DNA from: Terasakiella sp. SH-1
GTDB taxonomy: Bacteria; Pseudomonadota; Alphaproteobacteria; Rhodospirillales; Terasakiellaceae
DNA: 64,000 bases
Direction of reading: 5' to 3'
Assembly (NCBI RefSeq): GCF_004564135.1
Contig: NZ_CP038255.1
Coordinates: 280,501 to 344,500, forward strand
The position numbers and the translations under genes are program-made. The stretch's first letter is position 1. Each line of letters opens with the position of its first letter. A model generated the notes under the pieces. The model was not told where the DNA came from and ran no database searches. It worked only from the letters and a program-made list of their open reading frames with translations. Below are positions 9,220 to 18,773 of this stretch, one piece after another.

Positions 9220-11079
9220 GTGTCGCTTTTTCCGGGAAGAGGTAAGTCAATTGGGGGTAAGCTGCGTCTTGCGCTTATGCCGCCCTTTGTGATGGCCGCA
9301 TTGTTCATGGCGGGCCTGTTCGCATTTTTGACCTATACGGACCTTGAAGCCGAACTGGAAACCAAGCAAAAAACACTGGCTGATATTTATGCCACTGCCC
9401 TTTCTGATGCGGTCTGGAACCTGGATCAGTCTGGTGCCGAAGCGATTTTGGCGGCCCTTAGTTTGGACCCCGATGTCGCCGGTGCTGAAGTAAAAGAACA
9501 ATTTTCCGGTGTTCTAGCAACTGTAGGCAATGCCTTGCCCGGTGACATGGCCGGGCCGTTGTTGGTACGTCGCGCCATTCGTTCTGATGCGGATGTCGGC
9601 GGGGAAACCATTGGGGAAGTGGTCATCCTGTTCCATAAGGAACGCCTTGAAGTCCTGTTGCAAGATTCTGTTATTCAGATTTCCGGCCTGTTGTTGCTGT
9701 TAATGCTGGTGTTGAGTGTCAGTGTGACAGGGGCAATCCGCCGTTATGTTTCTGACCCGCTGGAAACGCTTTTGCGTGGTATTCAGCGTACCGAAGGTAA
9801 GCACAGTCGTGACCCGATCCGTTGGCAGGCTGATGATGAATTTGGCATTGTGATTGATGCGTACAACCGGATGATTGAACGGTTGAGCGAAGAAGAAAAA
9901 GCCTTGATTCATGCCAAGAACACAGCGGAAAAAGCCAATAAGGCGAAATCTTCCTTCCTGGCAACCATGTCCCATGAATTGCGCACGCCGTTGAACGGGA
10001 TTACTGGTATGGCGCAATTGATGGAAGATACGGGGCTGGATGATCGTCAACGCAATTACCTTCACAGTCTGCGCAGTTCCGGTGAATTATTGCTGGCTTT
10101 GGTGAATGATATTCTGGATTTCTCCAAGATCGAAGCCGGGGCACTGGAAATTGACCATCATGCCTTTTCACTGCATCAAATGGTGAAAACTGTTGAACAG
10201 TTGATTACAACACAGGCCAAAAGCAAAGGCATTCACCTTGAGGTGAGCTGTGATGTGGGGAAAGATGACTATTTCTGGGGTGATGGCTCAAAAATTGCTC
10301 AGGTGATGACGAACCTGGGCGGCAATGCGGTGAAATTCACTGATGAAGGTCATGTGAGCCTGCGCATTTCGGTTTTGGAAACAAGCACCGATGATGCGCT
10401 GATCCGTTTTGAAGTTGCCGATACAGGGATTGGTATCCCACAGGAACAGATGATTAATCTGTTTAATGCCTTTACACAGGTTGATACGTCTATTTCGCGC
10501 CGCTTTGGCGGTACGGGTCTGGGGCTGGCGATTTCAGCCGGGCTGGTTGAGACCATGGGGGGGGATCGTATTCATGTTGAAAGCGAACTGGGCCAAGGTA
10601 CTCTCTTTTACTTTGAATTGCGTTTGCCCAAATCAGAAGCACCCAAGCATATGTGTGCAGCCGCCCCTCAGGCAGAGGTTATGCGCGAGCTAAACATCTT
10701 GTTGGTGGAAGATAACAAGATTAACCGCACGGTGGCCAAGGGCCTGCTGGAAAAAATGGGTCATCAGGTTTCCATGGCTCACGACGGGCAGGAAGGTGTC
10801 GATGCGGTTGTCGATGGGGATTACGACATCATTTTGATGGATATCCATATGCCACGCCTCAATGGTCTGGAAGCCACAAAACAGATCCGCAGTATGGATG
10901 ACAAGGCCAAGGCCAATGTGCCGATTTTGGCCCTGACGGCAGATGTGATGCAAGATAGTATTGAGGAATATTCCAGTCATGGCATGCAGGGCTATGTTGC
11001 CAAACCTGTACGCCGCGAAGCATTGGCCGATGCCCTGTTGCCCTATATACTGGGGAATGAAGAAAGCAGTTATATTTAA
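9220..11079 (+). CDS. Hybrid sensor histidine kinase with HAMP and receiver domains
   Basis: A 619-residue inner-membrane protein. TM1 is about residues 17-38, a short periplasmic sensor follows to about 150, TM2 is about 154-172, then HAMP to about 230. The HisKA phosphoacceptor is His252 in [10 protein letters not shown]; the HATPase has N-box [17 protein letters not shown] and [12 protein letters not shown]-terminal receiver begins near residue 490 with phospho-Asp at 541 in [12 protein letters not shown]. The start is GTG at 9220; the preceding structured element buries its weak ribosome site. No output regulator is adjacent, so it probably feeds a phosphorelay encoded elsewhere. The ligand is unknown. 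Confidence 0.92.
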   Translation: MSLFPGRGKSIGGKLRLALMPPFVMAALFMAGLFAFLTYTDLEAELETKQKTLADIYATALSDAVWNLDQSGAEAILAALSLDPDVAGAEVKEQFSGVLATVGNALPGDMAGPLLVRRAIRSDADVGGETIGEVVILFHKERLEVLLQDSVIQISGLLLLLMLVLSVSVTGAIRRYVSDPLETLLRGIQRTEGKHSRDPIRWQADDEFGIVIDAYNRMIERLSEEEKALIHAKNTAEKANKAKSSFLATMSHELRTPLNGITGMAQLMEDTGLDDRQRNYLHSLRSSGELLLALVNDILDFSKIEAGALEIDHHAFSLHQMVKTVEQLITTQAKSKGIHLEVSCDVGKDDYFWGDGSKIAQVMTNLGGNAVKFTDEGHVSLRISVLETSTDDALIRFEVADTGIGIPQEQMINLFNAFTQVDTSISRRFGGTGLGLAISAGLVETMGGDRIHVESELGQGTLFYFELRLPKSEAPKHMCAAAPQAEVMRELNILLVEDNKINRTVAKGLLEKMGHQVSMAHDGQEGVDAVVDGDYDIILMDIHMPRLNGLEATKQIRSMDDKAKANVPILALTADVMQDSIEEYSSHGMQGYVAKPVRREALADALLPYILGNEESSYI

Positions 11080-11097
11080 GGTGTAAGGATTCCGCTT

Positions 11098-12963
11098 TTA
11101 TCGCCTTGGTGGAGGGGGGCGCCGGAAAGGTGGCGGCGGTGGCCGTTTGAAACTTTGTCGGTCTGTTTTGACAAAAGGTTGATTGCGAACTGTATCATCA
11201 ATGACAGCCTGATCCGGGATTTGACATAATGTGTGCAGGCGTTCTGCTTTGGCAATAAAGCGGCGGCGGGCTTGTTTTTCTTTAAATACAAAGGGGCCGT
11301 ATTGGAAAATTTCCAGCTTGCTTGTTATTTTTCCGCCGATGTTCCTGATTCTGAATGCTCGTTTTTTTCGAGGCAGCTTTTGCCAAAACCCAGCCTGGAC
11401 TTGATGGTCGTGGATATTAAAGTCACGGGCAAATTGTGCGTTGTGCTGTAAAGAAATAGAGGCCGTAATCCGGCAGTGATCCACATCGACCCTGATCCAG
11501 TTATAGTTAAATTTAGTGGATTGTCCGAGCTTATAATGTTGGATGAAACTTTGTTTGGCGAGTAGTGCCCCCATGGATTTCAAAGTGGTCTTGATTTGCA
11601 TATAGGGCGAGACGGTCGTGCCCCAGTCATCATCCAGATTTTCTTCTTCAAGAGGTCGGCGTTCAACAATCTGGTTCTGTTTTTCAGTTTGTGGTTTTGG
11701 GGCCGGCAGGATGTCTTTGGCAGAAAGGCGGGTTTGCTTCTCCAGTTTCTCCAATCTGGCCTTGAGTTCGCGGATACTGCGATTTTCTTCTTCTGTCGCG
11801 ATCTCTTTTTCTTCCCCTAAAAGATCGGCAAAGACATAGCCAATAATGCCATCACCGCGTTCAACTGCATACCAGGGCTGATCAATGATTTTGGCGGCGA
11901 CATGGATGGGTTCGCCTTTGGGCAGTGTCATGACCCGTTTGGAACGTACCGTAGGTAAACGCCGGATATTGGCGTTTTTCAGGGCAAACATATTCTGTTC
12001 AACCGGATAGAGTTTAAATTCACTGGTATCAATGACGGGGGGCTCAACAACGTCTATGTCTTCTTCATCGCTTTCAATCTTTGCTGGGCGCTTGGGGTAA
12101 ATCCCGTTTACAGCTGCAACCAGAACCTGTTCACGATTGCCTTGAATGGTGGGCATTTGATCCCGGTTATAGGTTCTGCGTGCCTTATAGCGCATGTCTT
12201 CACTTAGGAAACGAGAGACTTCTGCCAGCTTGACCTGACCGTCTTTATCTTGATCGGCTTCCCCGTACAGGGCACGCAGCAGATATTCGGTGAAAAGCCC
12301 ATGCTGGCTTTCTTCGTCCCAGCTGGCAAGCTGGTCTTTGGAGGCTGCGGTGATGACGGTGAGTGTTTCTTTTTGATCAATATCGCTTGTTTTCTTCTTG
12401 GGTAGGATGGTTGCACCGGAGGCCCGTGAAATCAGACTGCCACCATGACTGTTCCCACTGAAACAGGCATCCAGAAAAACCGTAACCGATCTGGCCCCAA
12501 CCTTTGACAGGTTTTCATAAAGAGTATCAATCGGGTAGCCATTGATCTCAGCGGTTTCAATTTCAGCATCGACAGGTAACAGGTAGTTTTGATTGTCATG
12601 TAGTCCGGGCAAGCCATGCCCGGAATAGAAGACATAGAGGTTAGAGACCTGCGGTTTGACATATTGAAAAGCCTTGCCGCGATGATTGCCCCGTCGGCCA
12701 AAGGCAGTTTGCATTTTTGCCTGAGTGGCGTCTTTGAGAAAAATGATATTTTCTTCGCGAATTTTCAGGACCGTGCGGGCAAAATGCTGCATAGCCGTTG
12801 CATCATTATGTGCAAAGGAAACCTCAGGAATATCCTGATCGACATAGGATTTATTGCCAATAATAATGGCAACGTCGTCATTTTGGGGTTCTGTGCCTTG
12901 GGCGGGAAGGGTTATTCCGGTCCAAAGCAAGGAACCCGTCAGGAGAAGATGCAGCGTTTTCAT
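11098..12963 (-). CDS. Secreted caspase-family (C14) peptidase with EF-hand loop, SH3b domain and proline-rich tail
   Basis: A 621-residue protein with an N-terminal signal peptide (about 1-23). The caspase fold begins with VAIIIGNKSY; the catalytic pair is His116 in YSGHG and Cys167 in LDACFSG. Residues 237-248 match the canonical EF-hand loop (D-x-D-x-D-G ending in E), suggesting Ca2+ dependence as in metacaspases. An SH3b-like domain spans about 330-395, a coiled stretch about 405-425, then an unrecognised domain and a tail of proline and arginine (PPPPPFRRPPPPRR). It would act in the periplasm. It is divergent from the 13.5-23.2 kb gene row, whose transglycosylase has a similar tail. CAGGA precedes the ATG. 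Confidence 0.85.
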   Translation of the reverse strand: MKTLHLLLTGSLLWTGITLPAQGTEPQNDDVAIIIGNKSYVDQDIPEVSFAHNDATAMQHFARTVLKIREENIIFLKDATQAKMQTAFGRRGNHRGKAFQYVKPQVSNLYVFYSGHGLPGLHDNQNYLLPVDAEIETAEINGYPIDTLYENLSKVGARSVTVFLDACFSGNSHGGSLISRASGATILPKKKTSDIDQKETLTVITAASKDQLASWDEESQHGLFTEYLLRALYGEADQDKDGQVKLAEVSRFLSEDMRYKARRTYNRDQMPTIQGNREQVLVAAVNGIYPKRPAKIESDEEDIDVVEPPVIDTSEFKLYPVEQNMFALKNANIRRLPTVRSKRVMTLPKGEPIHVAAKIIDQPWYAVERGDGIIGYVFADLLGEEKEIATEEENRSIRELKARLEKLEKQTRLSAKDILPAPKPQTEKQNQIVERRPLEEENLDDDWGTTVSPYMQIKTTLKSMGALLAKQSFIQHYKLGQSTKFNYNWIRVDVDHCRITASISLQHNAQFARDFNIHDHQVQAGFWQKLPRKKRAFRIRNIGGKITSKLEIFQYGPFVFKEKQARRRFIAKAERLHTLCQIPDQAVIDDTVRNQPFVKTDRQSFKRPPPPPFRRPPPPRR

Positions 12964-13000
12964 GTTGGTCCTGCCAATTTCAATGGGGTAATTTTACGCC

Positions 13001-13366
13001 TTAGTCATACCATTGGCAATGTCTACCATTCTTGTTGCAGATGAGAATATCATCACCATAGCGCACAACTCGCTTGTTCTTTTTAGGATAGCGTTTGTAT
13101 CTGGGGGATTTGTCCCGATAAATTACACGGCGGCGTTCATATTCATCTTGTGCGATTTCATTGCCCAGAACTGCTCCAATAATGGTGCCTGCGGCTGTGG
13201 CAACGATGCGCCCCTTGCCCTTGCCAAGGGTGGACCCAAGCAAACCGCCCCCAACAGCACCGATAATCGTGCCAAGGGTGGCGTCATTATTGGCCTTAGC
13301 CTGTTGTGTTGCTGTCCCCAGTAATAATGTCGAAGCCATTAAAGCTGTGATGATCAAGCGTTTCAT
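13001..13366 (-). CDS. Exported glycine-zipper 2TM domain protein
   Basis: A 121-residue protein with a signal peptide (residues 1-25, cleavage near AKA-NND) followed by a glycine zipper region, TIIGAVGGGLLGSTLG and TAAGTIIGAVLGNEIAQ, resembling the glycine-zipper domains of outer-membrane and SmpA/PcP-like envelope proteins. The C terminus is basic (RRRVIYRDKSPRYKRYPKKNKR) with two cysteines in CNKNGRHC. AAGGA lies before the ATG. It sits 37 bases upstream of the caspase on the same strand, so the two are likely co-transcribed and both act in the envelope. Confidence 0.75.
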   Translation of the reverse strand: MKRLIITALMASTLLLGTATQQAKANNDATLGTIIGAVGGGLLGSTLGKGKGRIVATAAGTIIGAVLGNEIAQDEYERRRVIYRDKSPRYKRYPKKNKRVVRYGDDILICNKNGRHCQWYD

Positions 13367-13511
13367 GGTCTTTGTCCTTCATCTAATTGCCTGTGTTCTG
13401 GTTATGTCGGGGCCAGAGGCCGTTTTTATTTTAGATGGGAAAATAAAAAAGAAGCTCTGATCCCTCCATAGCTTTGAGCAGATTGAAAACCTGTCAAAAA
13501 GGTGATGAAAG

Positions 13512-14357
13512 ATGTTTAGAAAACTGATGTATACATTGGCTGCTTTAAGCCTTTCCACCACAGCCTTGGCGGCTGAAAAATCCCGTGTTCTTTATATGGG
13601 GGTGGATGAAGGGACCCAGTTGATTGAACGTGATCATCCGGCTTTTCGCCGGGTGTTTGATCATACGGGCAATTTTCTGGCCCATGAAAATATTCGCCTA
13701 TTTGAAGAGCGTGCAGGTAAGGCTGTGGGCACGCGCTCTTTTGAAGAGGCGGTTGCTTTAGCGGCCAGTGCCAAACGCAAACAAATGGATGCGGTTGTGC
13801 TGATTTCTTTAAAACATATCCGTCATAACCTTGGGGTTAAAAGTAAAGACAAGCTGGTTGCCATTGCAAAGATTTTGGATGGGCGTACCCTTGATGTGGT
13901 TGATACGTTAAAGGTCAAAAGCCCAACCGCATCAGTGCGTGAGCGGGTTTGTCATCAACAATGTCGCCAAATGATCATACGCCGACATGTGCGTGAGGTC
14001 TTACCGGAGTTCAAGGACAAGCTGGCTAATCGGTTGCGGAAATTTCGCCCGATGAAACACCATGTTAAACAGGCGGAACCCTCTAAAATCACTTTGACTT
14101 TAAAGGGGTTTAACGCCCGTGAGGTTCGCCATATCGAAGATCGACTGGTGCGTTTATCTTCAACGCGTGATTTGAGTTCTTTGAAATCAAGCCCGTCAAA
14201 ACCATCCTTTTGGCTGGAACGTCGCAAAAATGCGCCCAGTGTGCGTGCGGACCTAAGCAACGTCCTCCATACATTGGATTTACAAGCCCGCATTATTCAG
14301 ACCCCCCGTTATGTTACTCTGGTCAAGGTTCAGCGTGACCTCGCCTTGCTGGATTAA
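13512..14357 (+). CDS. Exported protein of unknown function
   Basis: A 281-residue protein with a signal peptide ending around TALA-AEK (residues 1-21). The middle part, AKILDGRTLDVVDTLKVKSP followed by VRERVCHQQCRQMI, resembles the way CsgG/FlgT/LpoB-like envelope proteins compare and report configuration variables, but I cannot assign a family. The C terminus has a second small domain starting ITLTLKGFNAREVRHIEDRL. It opens the plus-strand row of the envelope cluster and is divergent from the glycine-zipper and caspase genes. Function is not known. Confidence 0.65.
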   Translation: MFRKLMYTLAALSLSTTALAAEKSRVLYMGVDEGTQLIERDHPAFRRVFDHTGNFLAHENIRLFEERAGKAVGTRSFEEAVALAASAKRKQMDAVVLISLKHIRHNLGVKSKDKLVAIAKILDGRTLDVVDTLKVKSPTASVRERVCHQQCRQMIIRRHVREVLPEFKDKLANRLRKFRPMKHHVKQAEPSKITLTLKGFNAREVRHIEDRLVRLSSTRDLSSLKSSPSKPSFWLERRKNAPSVRADLSNVLHTLDLQARIIQTPRYVTLVKVQRDLALLD

Positions 14358-14371
14358 GGGGAGGATGTGAT

Positions 14372-14812
14372 ATGAGCGATACAACACAGACAAATGCCAT
14401 GGCGGAGATCGCATTGGCGCTGGCCATGGGGTTCTTTTCCATCATGGTGTTGACAATGGTGTCCATGGGCTCTGGCATGGTGACACAGGGCACAGCCTCA
14501 ACAATTAAGGAAGAACCGATCTCTCTTGCCAAGACAGCTGAAAAAACCCCACCAAGTGAGGAACAGGGGGCAGGCGCACAGGTTAAACATGAAGATCTGG
14601 TGATTTTCTATAACGGGATGTTTCTAGATCATCGCCTAAAGCCCATTTCAAGTGTGCAGATCAGTAGGCGTGAGAAAATTATATTGGCTGTTTCCCCTGA
14701 TTTGCCCATGTCTGAAACCATGCAGGTGCGCTCTCAGATCTCTTCAAACGATATGACGGTGGTTATGTTAAATGACATGTGGCTCAACGCCTTGAAGGAG
14801 GCCGGATTATGA
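14372..14812 (+). CDS. Single-pass membrane protein of unknown function
   Basis: A 146-residue protein with one N-terminal membrane segment (about 9-37, IALALAMGFFSIMVLTMVSMGSG) and a C-terminal extracytoplasmic part of about 100 residues. GGGGAGG lies upstream of the ATG. It overlaps the start of the transglycosylase gene by four bases (14809-14812), so the two are translationally coupled. Not recognised; context suggests an inner-membrane anchor in the envelope cluster. Confidence 0.65.
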   Translation: MSDTTQTNAMAEIALALAMGFFSIMVLTMVSMGSGMVTQGTASTIKEEPISLAKTAEKTPPSEEQGAGAQVKHEDLVIFYNGMFLDHRLKPISSVQISRREKIILAVSPDLPMSETMQVRSQISSNDMTVVMLNDMWLNALKEAGL

Positions 14813-15528
14813 AACATTTTGTGAAACTTATTTGTTTGTTGGTCCTGTTTTCCATGGGGCAAGCCGATGCAGCAACGCGTTTTGAAGTTAAACAAATGGT
14901 GATGGAAGAAGCCATAGATACGAACGTGCCTGTCTCTTTGGCTCTGGCTGTGGCGAAAGTTGAATCAGACTTTAACCCCAAGGCACTTAGTTCAGCTGGT
15001 GCGCGTGGCGTGATGCAGATTATGCCGAAAACCGCACGCGATGAATTTGGTGTTTCACCGCGCCGTTTGTGGGAGCCAGAAGTCAATATTCGTTTAGGGG
15101 TAGAATTTCTGGAACAACTTTATGATCAGTATGATGGTCGTTGGGAACTCGCGCTTTCCCATTACAATGGCGGTACGGTGAAGGGCAACCGACCACACAG
15201 CTATACCCGCAAATATATTGCCAAGGTGCAAAAATGGCAGAAAATCTATCAGGAACAGGCCAATCTGTGGGAAGCTTTGAGTGTAGAAGAAAACGCCTTT
15301 GATGAGAAAGAAGACTTCGAGCTGGTTGATTTCAGGGAATGGCGTTATCGCGGCGATCATGGCGATTGGCGGGATGAAGGGTCTTTACGCGATGATTTTG
15401 AAGACGACTGGCCTGAAACCCGTATTATCATTGTGGAACGTCAGCAGAAACAGGGCTGGCGCCGCCCACCGCCGCCACCTTTTGGCGGTTGGAAACAACG
15501 TCCCCCTCGTCCTCGCCATTTCCATTGA
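14809..15528 (+). CDS. Lytic transglycosylase (SLT domain) with proline-rich C-terminal tail
   Basis: A 239-residue exported muramidase. Signal peptide 1-22 (cleavage near ADA-ATR). The SLT domain has the catalytic Glu52 in AVAKVESDFNPKALSS, then GARGVMQIMPKTA, NIRLGVEFLEQLY and ALSHYNGG, which are the family motifs. It cleaves peptidoglycan glycan strands in the periplasm. The C terminus is acidic and then ends in a PPPPPFGGWKQRPPRPR tail, very like the end of the caspase at 11.1 kb. The ATG at 14809 overlaps the stop of the previous gene and has AAGGAG upstream; the frame extends to 14779 without a ribosome site. Confidence 0.9.
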   Translation: MKHFVKLICLLVLFSMGQADAATRFEVKQMVMEEAIDTNVPVSLALAVAKVESDFNPKALSSAGARGVMQIMPKTARDEFGVSPRRLWEPEVNIRLGVEFLEQLYDQYDGRWELALSHYNGGTVKGNRPHSYTRKYIAKVQKWQKIYQEQANLWEALSVEENAFDEKEDFELVDFREWRYRGDHGDWRDEGSLRDDFEDDWPETRIIIVERQQKQGWRRPPPPPFGGWKQRPPRPRHFH

Positions 15529-15580
15529 TTAGGAAGGGGCTTCTGGATATTCTCTTTGCAAAGATCAAAGAGGGTAGCTC

Positions 15581-17047
15581 GTGGATAATACACAAAATAT
15601 ATTGTTAAAGGCTGGGGGGAAAGAACAGGTTCTGGTGGACTTTGGGGCCATTTGTGAAGCAACGACCACCGAAGGCTTGCCCAAATATGCCACCCGCCCG
15701 ACCTTGGAAAATCTGGCGAAATTTATCACGGCCCAAGGTGTAGGCCCCAATAAAGACCTGGCCTTGTTTGAATTGTGCCATCTGGTGTACGGTGTTGCTG
15801 CGCTCAAGGGGAGCGAGGCGCTGGTGAATTTCTTTATAAGCCCGCACAAAGCAACTCCTGCCCAATATCGTGATTTTTTAAAAGGCGGGGACCATGAAAA
15901 CGTCCATTATATGGAAGATCATATCCGCCTGAATATTGAGGGTAAATGCTTTGACATCCGTTTTGGCCGGATGCCCTTTTTGGTCTGCCTCTATGAGTTC
16001 CTTGTTGCGATGGACAGTTTTGCCCATTTTGCTCATTTCAATGATTTATTTTCAGTACTGATTGAACAAAAGTTGACGGATAAAGCCTTACGTGACTGTA
16101 CGAACGCTTTGGCCGCAGAGTTACGCAAATATCGCATTGCCAATCTGGCGACAGCTCAGGCTGATGGGAAATTCGTGCAGGTTTACAAGTTCCTTCAGGA
16201 GCAAAGTCAACAAAATCAAATAATTTTGGATGATCATTCAGTTTTGAACTTCTGGTGCCTCCATAACGGAGGGAAAGATTACAGAGGATATAGAACTGTG
16301 TTTGATCTCTTTAGTGATTTTGCCAAGTCGTTTGAAGAAACGCAACGTATTGAAGCTTCCCATAATGCCCAGTCTCTTGGGGTGAACAGGGAAGAGGGTG
16401 AAGTTGATATCGCAAATGACGATGTACAAAGTGACATGCTGGCCGATTGGGTCATGCCCTTTAATACCTTTGATCAGGAAAGCTTTAAGGATGTACGTTT
16501 TTTCAAAAAGAAAACCGAACGTAATCCGGTTGAGAAATTGATGGCTTATGGCCCGGATGCCTTGCGTCTTCCCTTGGCCTTTATCCGTTATGAAATTTTC
16601 GGTCAGGTTCAGTCCGGGATCACGAATGATTTACAGGTCGGGCGTTCCAAAGAGACGCTTGAGCAGCGCATCACCTGTGAAGATGTGCTGACCTATGAAG
16701 AACGCATCGGCCAATGTGAAGTGATTTTGGAACATGTCAAAAAACTTCAAGCCTCCAGTCTGCATGTTTTATCGCAGAAACAAGACAATGTGGTGGCCTT
16801 CCCCGGTGGCGGGGCTGAGGCTGCACAAACGGCTTTTAAGAAAATGAACCGCAAGGGCTTTGATGAAATGGCCTTTGAACAGATGGATATTTTTGAACAG
16901 GCAGCTCAGGCCCTTGTGGTGATGGAACGTCAGCTTAATAAATATCTCGCCTTGTTGAAAGAACGTCATATTACAGACCAATTTGACGGGGATAAAACAT
17001 CCTTTAGCACACAGTTTCAAAACCTCTATCAGGAGGTACTCTTATGA
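15581..17047 (+). CDS. Large cytoplasmic protein of unknown function
   Basis: A 488-residue protein without signal peptide or membrane segment. I recognise no domain. The N terminus (DFGAICEATTTEGLPKYATRPTLENLAKFI) is followed by an alpha-helical region, and the last 150 residues look like long helices with a GGG break near residue 410. The start is GTG at 15581 with AAAGAGGG upstream, partly inside a small hairpin (CTCTTTG at 15551 pairing with CAAAGAG). It overlaps the next gene by four bases, so it belongs to the same operon as the Lon-like/DUF4384 protein. It could be a cytoplasmic sensor or adaptor, which is inference. Confidence 0.65.
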   Translation: MDNTQNILLKAGGKEQVLVDFGAICEATTTEGLPKYATRPTLENLAKFITAQGVGPNKDLALFELCHLVYGVAALKGSEALVNFFISPHKATPAQYRDFLKGGDHENVHYMEDHIRLNIEGKCFDIRFGRMPFLVCLYEFLVAMDSFAHFAHFNDLFSVLIEQKLTDKALRDCTNALAAELRKYRIANLATAQADGKFVQVYKFLQEQSQQNQIILDDHSVLNFWCLHNGGKDYRGYRTVFDLFSDFAKSFEETQRIEASHNAQSLGVNREEGEVDIANDDVQSDMLADWVMPFNTFDQESFKDVRFFKKKTERNPVEKLMAYGPDALRLPLAFIRYEIFGQVQSGITNDLQVGRSKETLEQRITCEDVLTYEERIGQCEVILEHVKKLQASSLHVLSQKQDNVVAFPGGGAEAAQTAFKKMNRKGFDEMAFEQMDIFEQAAQALVVMERQLNKYLALLKERHITDQFDGDKTSFSTQFQNLYQEVLL

Positions 17048-17565
17048 TAACCATTAAAAAAGAACAGGCGGATGCGGCCAAAGAAAAATTCGTCGAACTA
17101 CAAACCTATCGCCATTTGATGGCAAATAAGACGGGTGGTGGGATTTCGCCAACCCGGCTTTATTCCTTCATGAGGGGGGATGTGGATGACGAGGTCGCTG
17201 CGCAGCTGAAAGTTAATCTGGGTTTGCGCCGGGCCTATCGTAATTTGCTTAAATCCCAAGCTTTCTTCCATGTGCCAGAGGCACTGGCGGCAAGTACGGA
17301 TGAGTATCCAGAACGCCACTGTGATGGCTGTGTTGTCCGCCTTCAGGTCTCACGCGCTCAGGAAAATCAGCTGTACCTGATTATTGAACTGAGCGATCAG
17401 CGACGTAACATTCCCTTTACCCTATCGGTTTTTGGCAGTGATGAAAGCTGTGAGATGCTGGATCTGCCTGATGCACGCAATGGGGTGATCCAGACGATTA
17501 TTAACCGCCAGTCTGGTCTTGCCCGTCTGTTGGCTGACCCGAAAACGGAGATTTTCCTCAGGTGA
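17044..17565 (+). CDS. Small cytoplasmic protein of unknown function
   Basis: A 173-residue soluble protein. The N-terminal half is helical (EQADAAKEKFVELQTYRHLMA, then LYSFMRGDVDDEVAAQLKVN), resembling the N-terminal helices of anti-sigma-like regulators but without their zinc ligands. The C-terminal half is beta-rich (CVVRLQVSRAQENQLYLIIELSD). Overlaps of four bases on both sides (17044-17047 and 17562-17565) show tight translational coupling with its neighbours. Function unknown. Confidence 0.65.
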   Translation: MITIKKEQADAAKEKFVELQTYRHLMANKTGGGISPTRLYSFMRGDVDDEVAAQLKVNLGLRRAYRNLLKSQAFFHVPEALAASTDEYPERHCDGCVVRLQVSRAQENQLYLIIELSDQRRNIPFTLSVFGSDESCEMLDLPDARNGVIQTIINRQSGLARLLADPKTEIFLR

Positions 17566-18617
17566 AAAAGATCGCCATTCTCATTGCGACGACAGGTGGG
17601 CCTGTTTTGGTGGATCGCATTACGCCAGAACCGGCCCCGCAATCCATGGTCTGTTTGCGCCGTCAATCTGATGTGTTGCCTATCAGTGCGGATTATGATG
17701 ATTTCGTGCGTCCGGGAAGTGGTGTCATCATGCGTGAATTTGGTCCTTATGAAGAAGGGGCCTTTCGTATGGATGTCAGCGGGCCGATTGGCACGGGGCT
17801 CAGTTGGCAATTGGGTATCTTTGCTGCCCATGCGGTCTTTAAATCAGATCAGTGTGAATTGTCTGATTTGGAAAATGCCGATTTGATCCTGTGGCTTTCA
17901 GGCACGGTGGACTATGACCTTAATGTGGGGGAGGTCGGCCATATGGCTGAAAAAGTGGAAAGTTCAGCCATTTTATTTGCAGATTATATTGCTCGTGGCA
18001 CACCGATCTTGTTTGGAGCTGGTGTTGAAAATGCTAAATTTTTGGCAGAACACAAACCACCGAAGGGCATTGAGATTGCCAGCCTGAAGACCACCCATGA
18101 CTTGTTGCCTTATCTGGGTGGGGCTGAGGACGAAAAAACAGATAAAAACGCTGCGGGTTTTTGGGTGATGGCAGGGTTCGTTCTTGCGGCTGTCGCTGGG
18201 TTGTTTTTCTTTACCCAGCAAAAAGAACAGACCGATATTTTCCCCCAAGAAACGCTTTCCAAGCTGGAAATTACCCTGACTTCTGATCAGGGTAAGGAAC
18301 CCGTCTATTATTTTGGCGATGAACTAAACCTGATTGTTTCACTGAGCAAAGATGCCTGGGTTCATTGTTTTTATGAACAGGTTAACGGGGATGTCCTGAA
18401 AATCTATCCCAATGCCCAGGTCTCCGGTGATGGCTTTTTAGAGGCGGGTCGTCTCCATGTCCTGAGTGGTGGAACAGATAGTGAATTCATTATCCGGTTA
18501 GGCCCTCCTGCGGGAGAAGAAAAAGTCATCTGTTTGGCGAGTGCAGAGGACAGGGCCGTTGAAGAGCCTGTTGAAGATTTAGCCCAAGATAGTTTGTTTA
18601 TTACGTTGAAGCCCTGA
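17562..18617 (+). CDS. Membrane protein with Lon-like (S16) N-terminal domain and DUF4384 C-terminal domain
   Basis: A 351-residue protein with one membrane segment at about 199-218. Before it, the cytoplasmic part contains GPIGTGLSWQLGIFAAH and, 30 residues later, SGTVDYDLNVGEVGHMAEKVE. These resemble the two halves of the Lon/S16 proteolytic domain, with Ser81 and Lys131 in the places of the Ser-Lys dyad; this match is by eye and needs a profile search. After the membrane segment, residues about 230-345 (AWVHCFYEQVNGDVLKIYPN) match DUF4384, a domain often encoded beside bacterial caspases. The GTG start overlaps the preceding gene. Likely joins a cytoplasmic protease to a periplasmic ligand-binding domain. 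Confidence 0.65.
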   Translation: MKKIAILIATTGGPVLVDRITPEPAPQSMVCLRRQSDVLPISADYDDFVRPGSGVIMREFGPYEEGAFRMDVSGPIGTGLSWQLGIFAAHAVFKSDQCELSDLENADLILWLSGTVDYDLNVGEVGHMAEKVESSAILFADYIARGTPILFGAGVENAKFLAEHKPPKGIEIASLKTTHDLLPYLGGAEDEKTDKNAAGFWVMAGFVLAAVAGLFFFTQQKEQTDIFPQETLSKLEITLTSDQGKEPVYYFGDELNLIVSLSKDAWVHCFYEQVNGDVLKIYPNAQVSGDGFLEAGRLHVLSGGTDSEFIIRLGPPAGEEKVICLASAEDRAVEEPVEDLAQDSLFITLKP

Positions 18618-18695
18618 CACCCCCGTCCTCGCGTATAGCAGGGACCTTTTTCAAGACGAGAAAGATTTCGCATCAAGTGCGAAATGACGACTTTT
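18618..18695. repeat. REP-like intergenic palindrome
   Basis: The gap contains ATTTCGCA-TCAAG-TGCGAAAT (18666-18686) followed by GACGAC, and to its left CCGTCCTCGCGTATAGCAGGGACC. This layout (a short GC stem with a TCAAG-like loop then ATGACG) is typical of dispersed repetitive extragenic palindromes in alphaproteobacteria. A related shape is seen at 40542-40566. Copy number in the genome cannot be judged here. Confidence 0.4.
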
Positions 18696-18773
18696 TTCTC
18701 CTGCCCATATAAAAAACACCTCTGTTCCCTCCATAAGGTTTGTAAGCACATTAACCAAACGGAGAGTAAGAGG

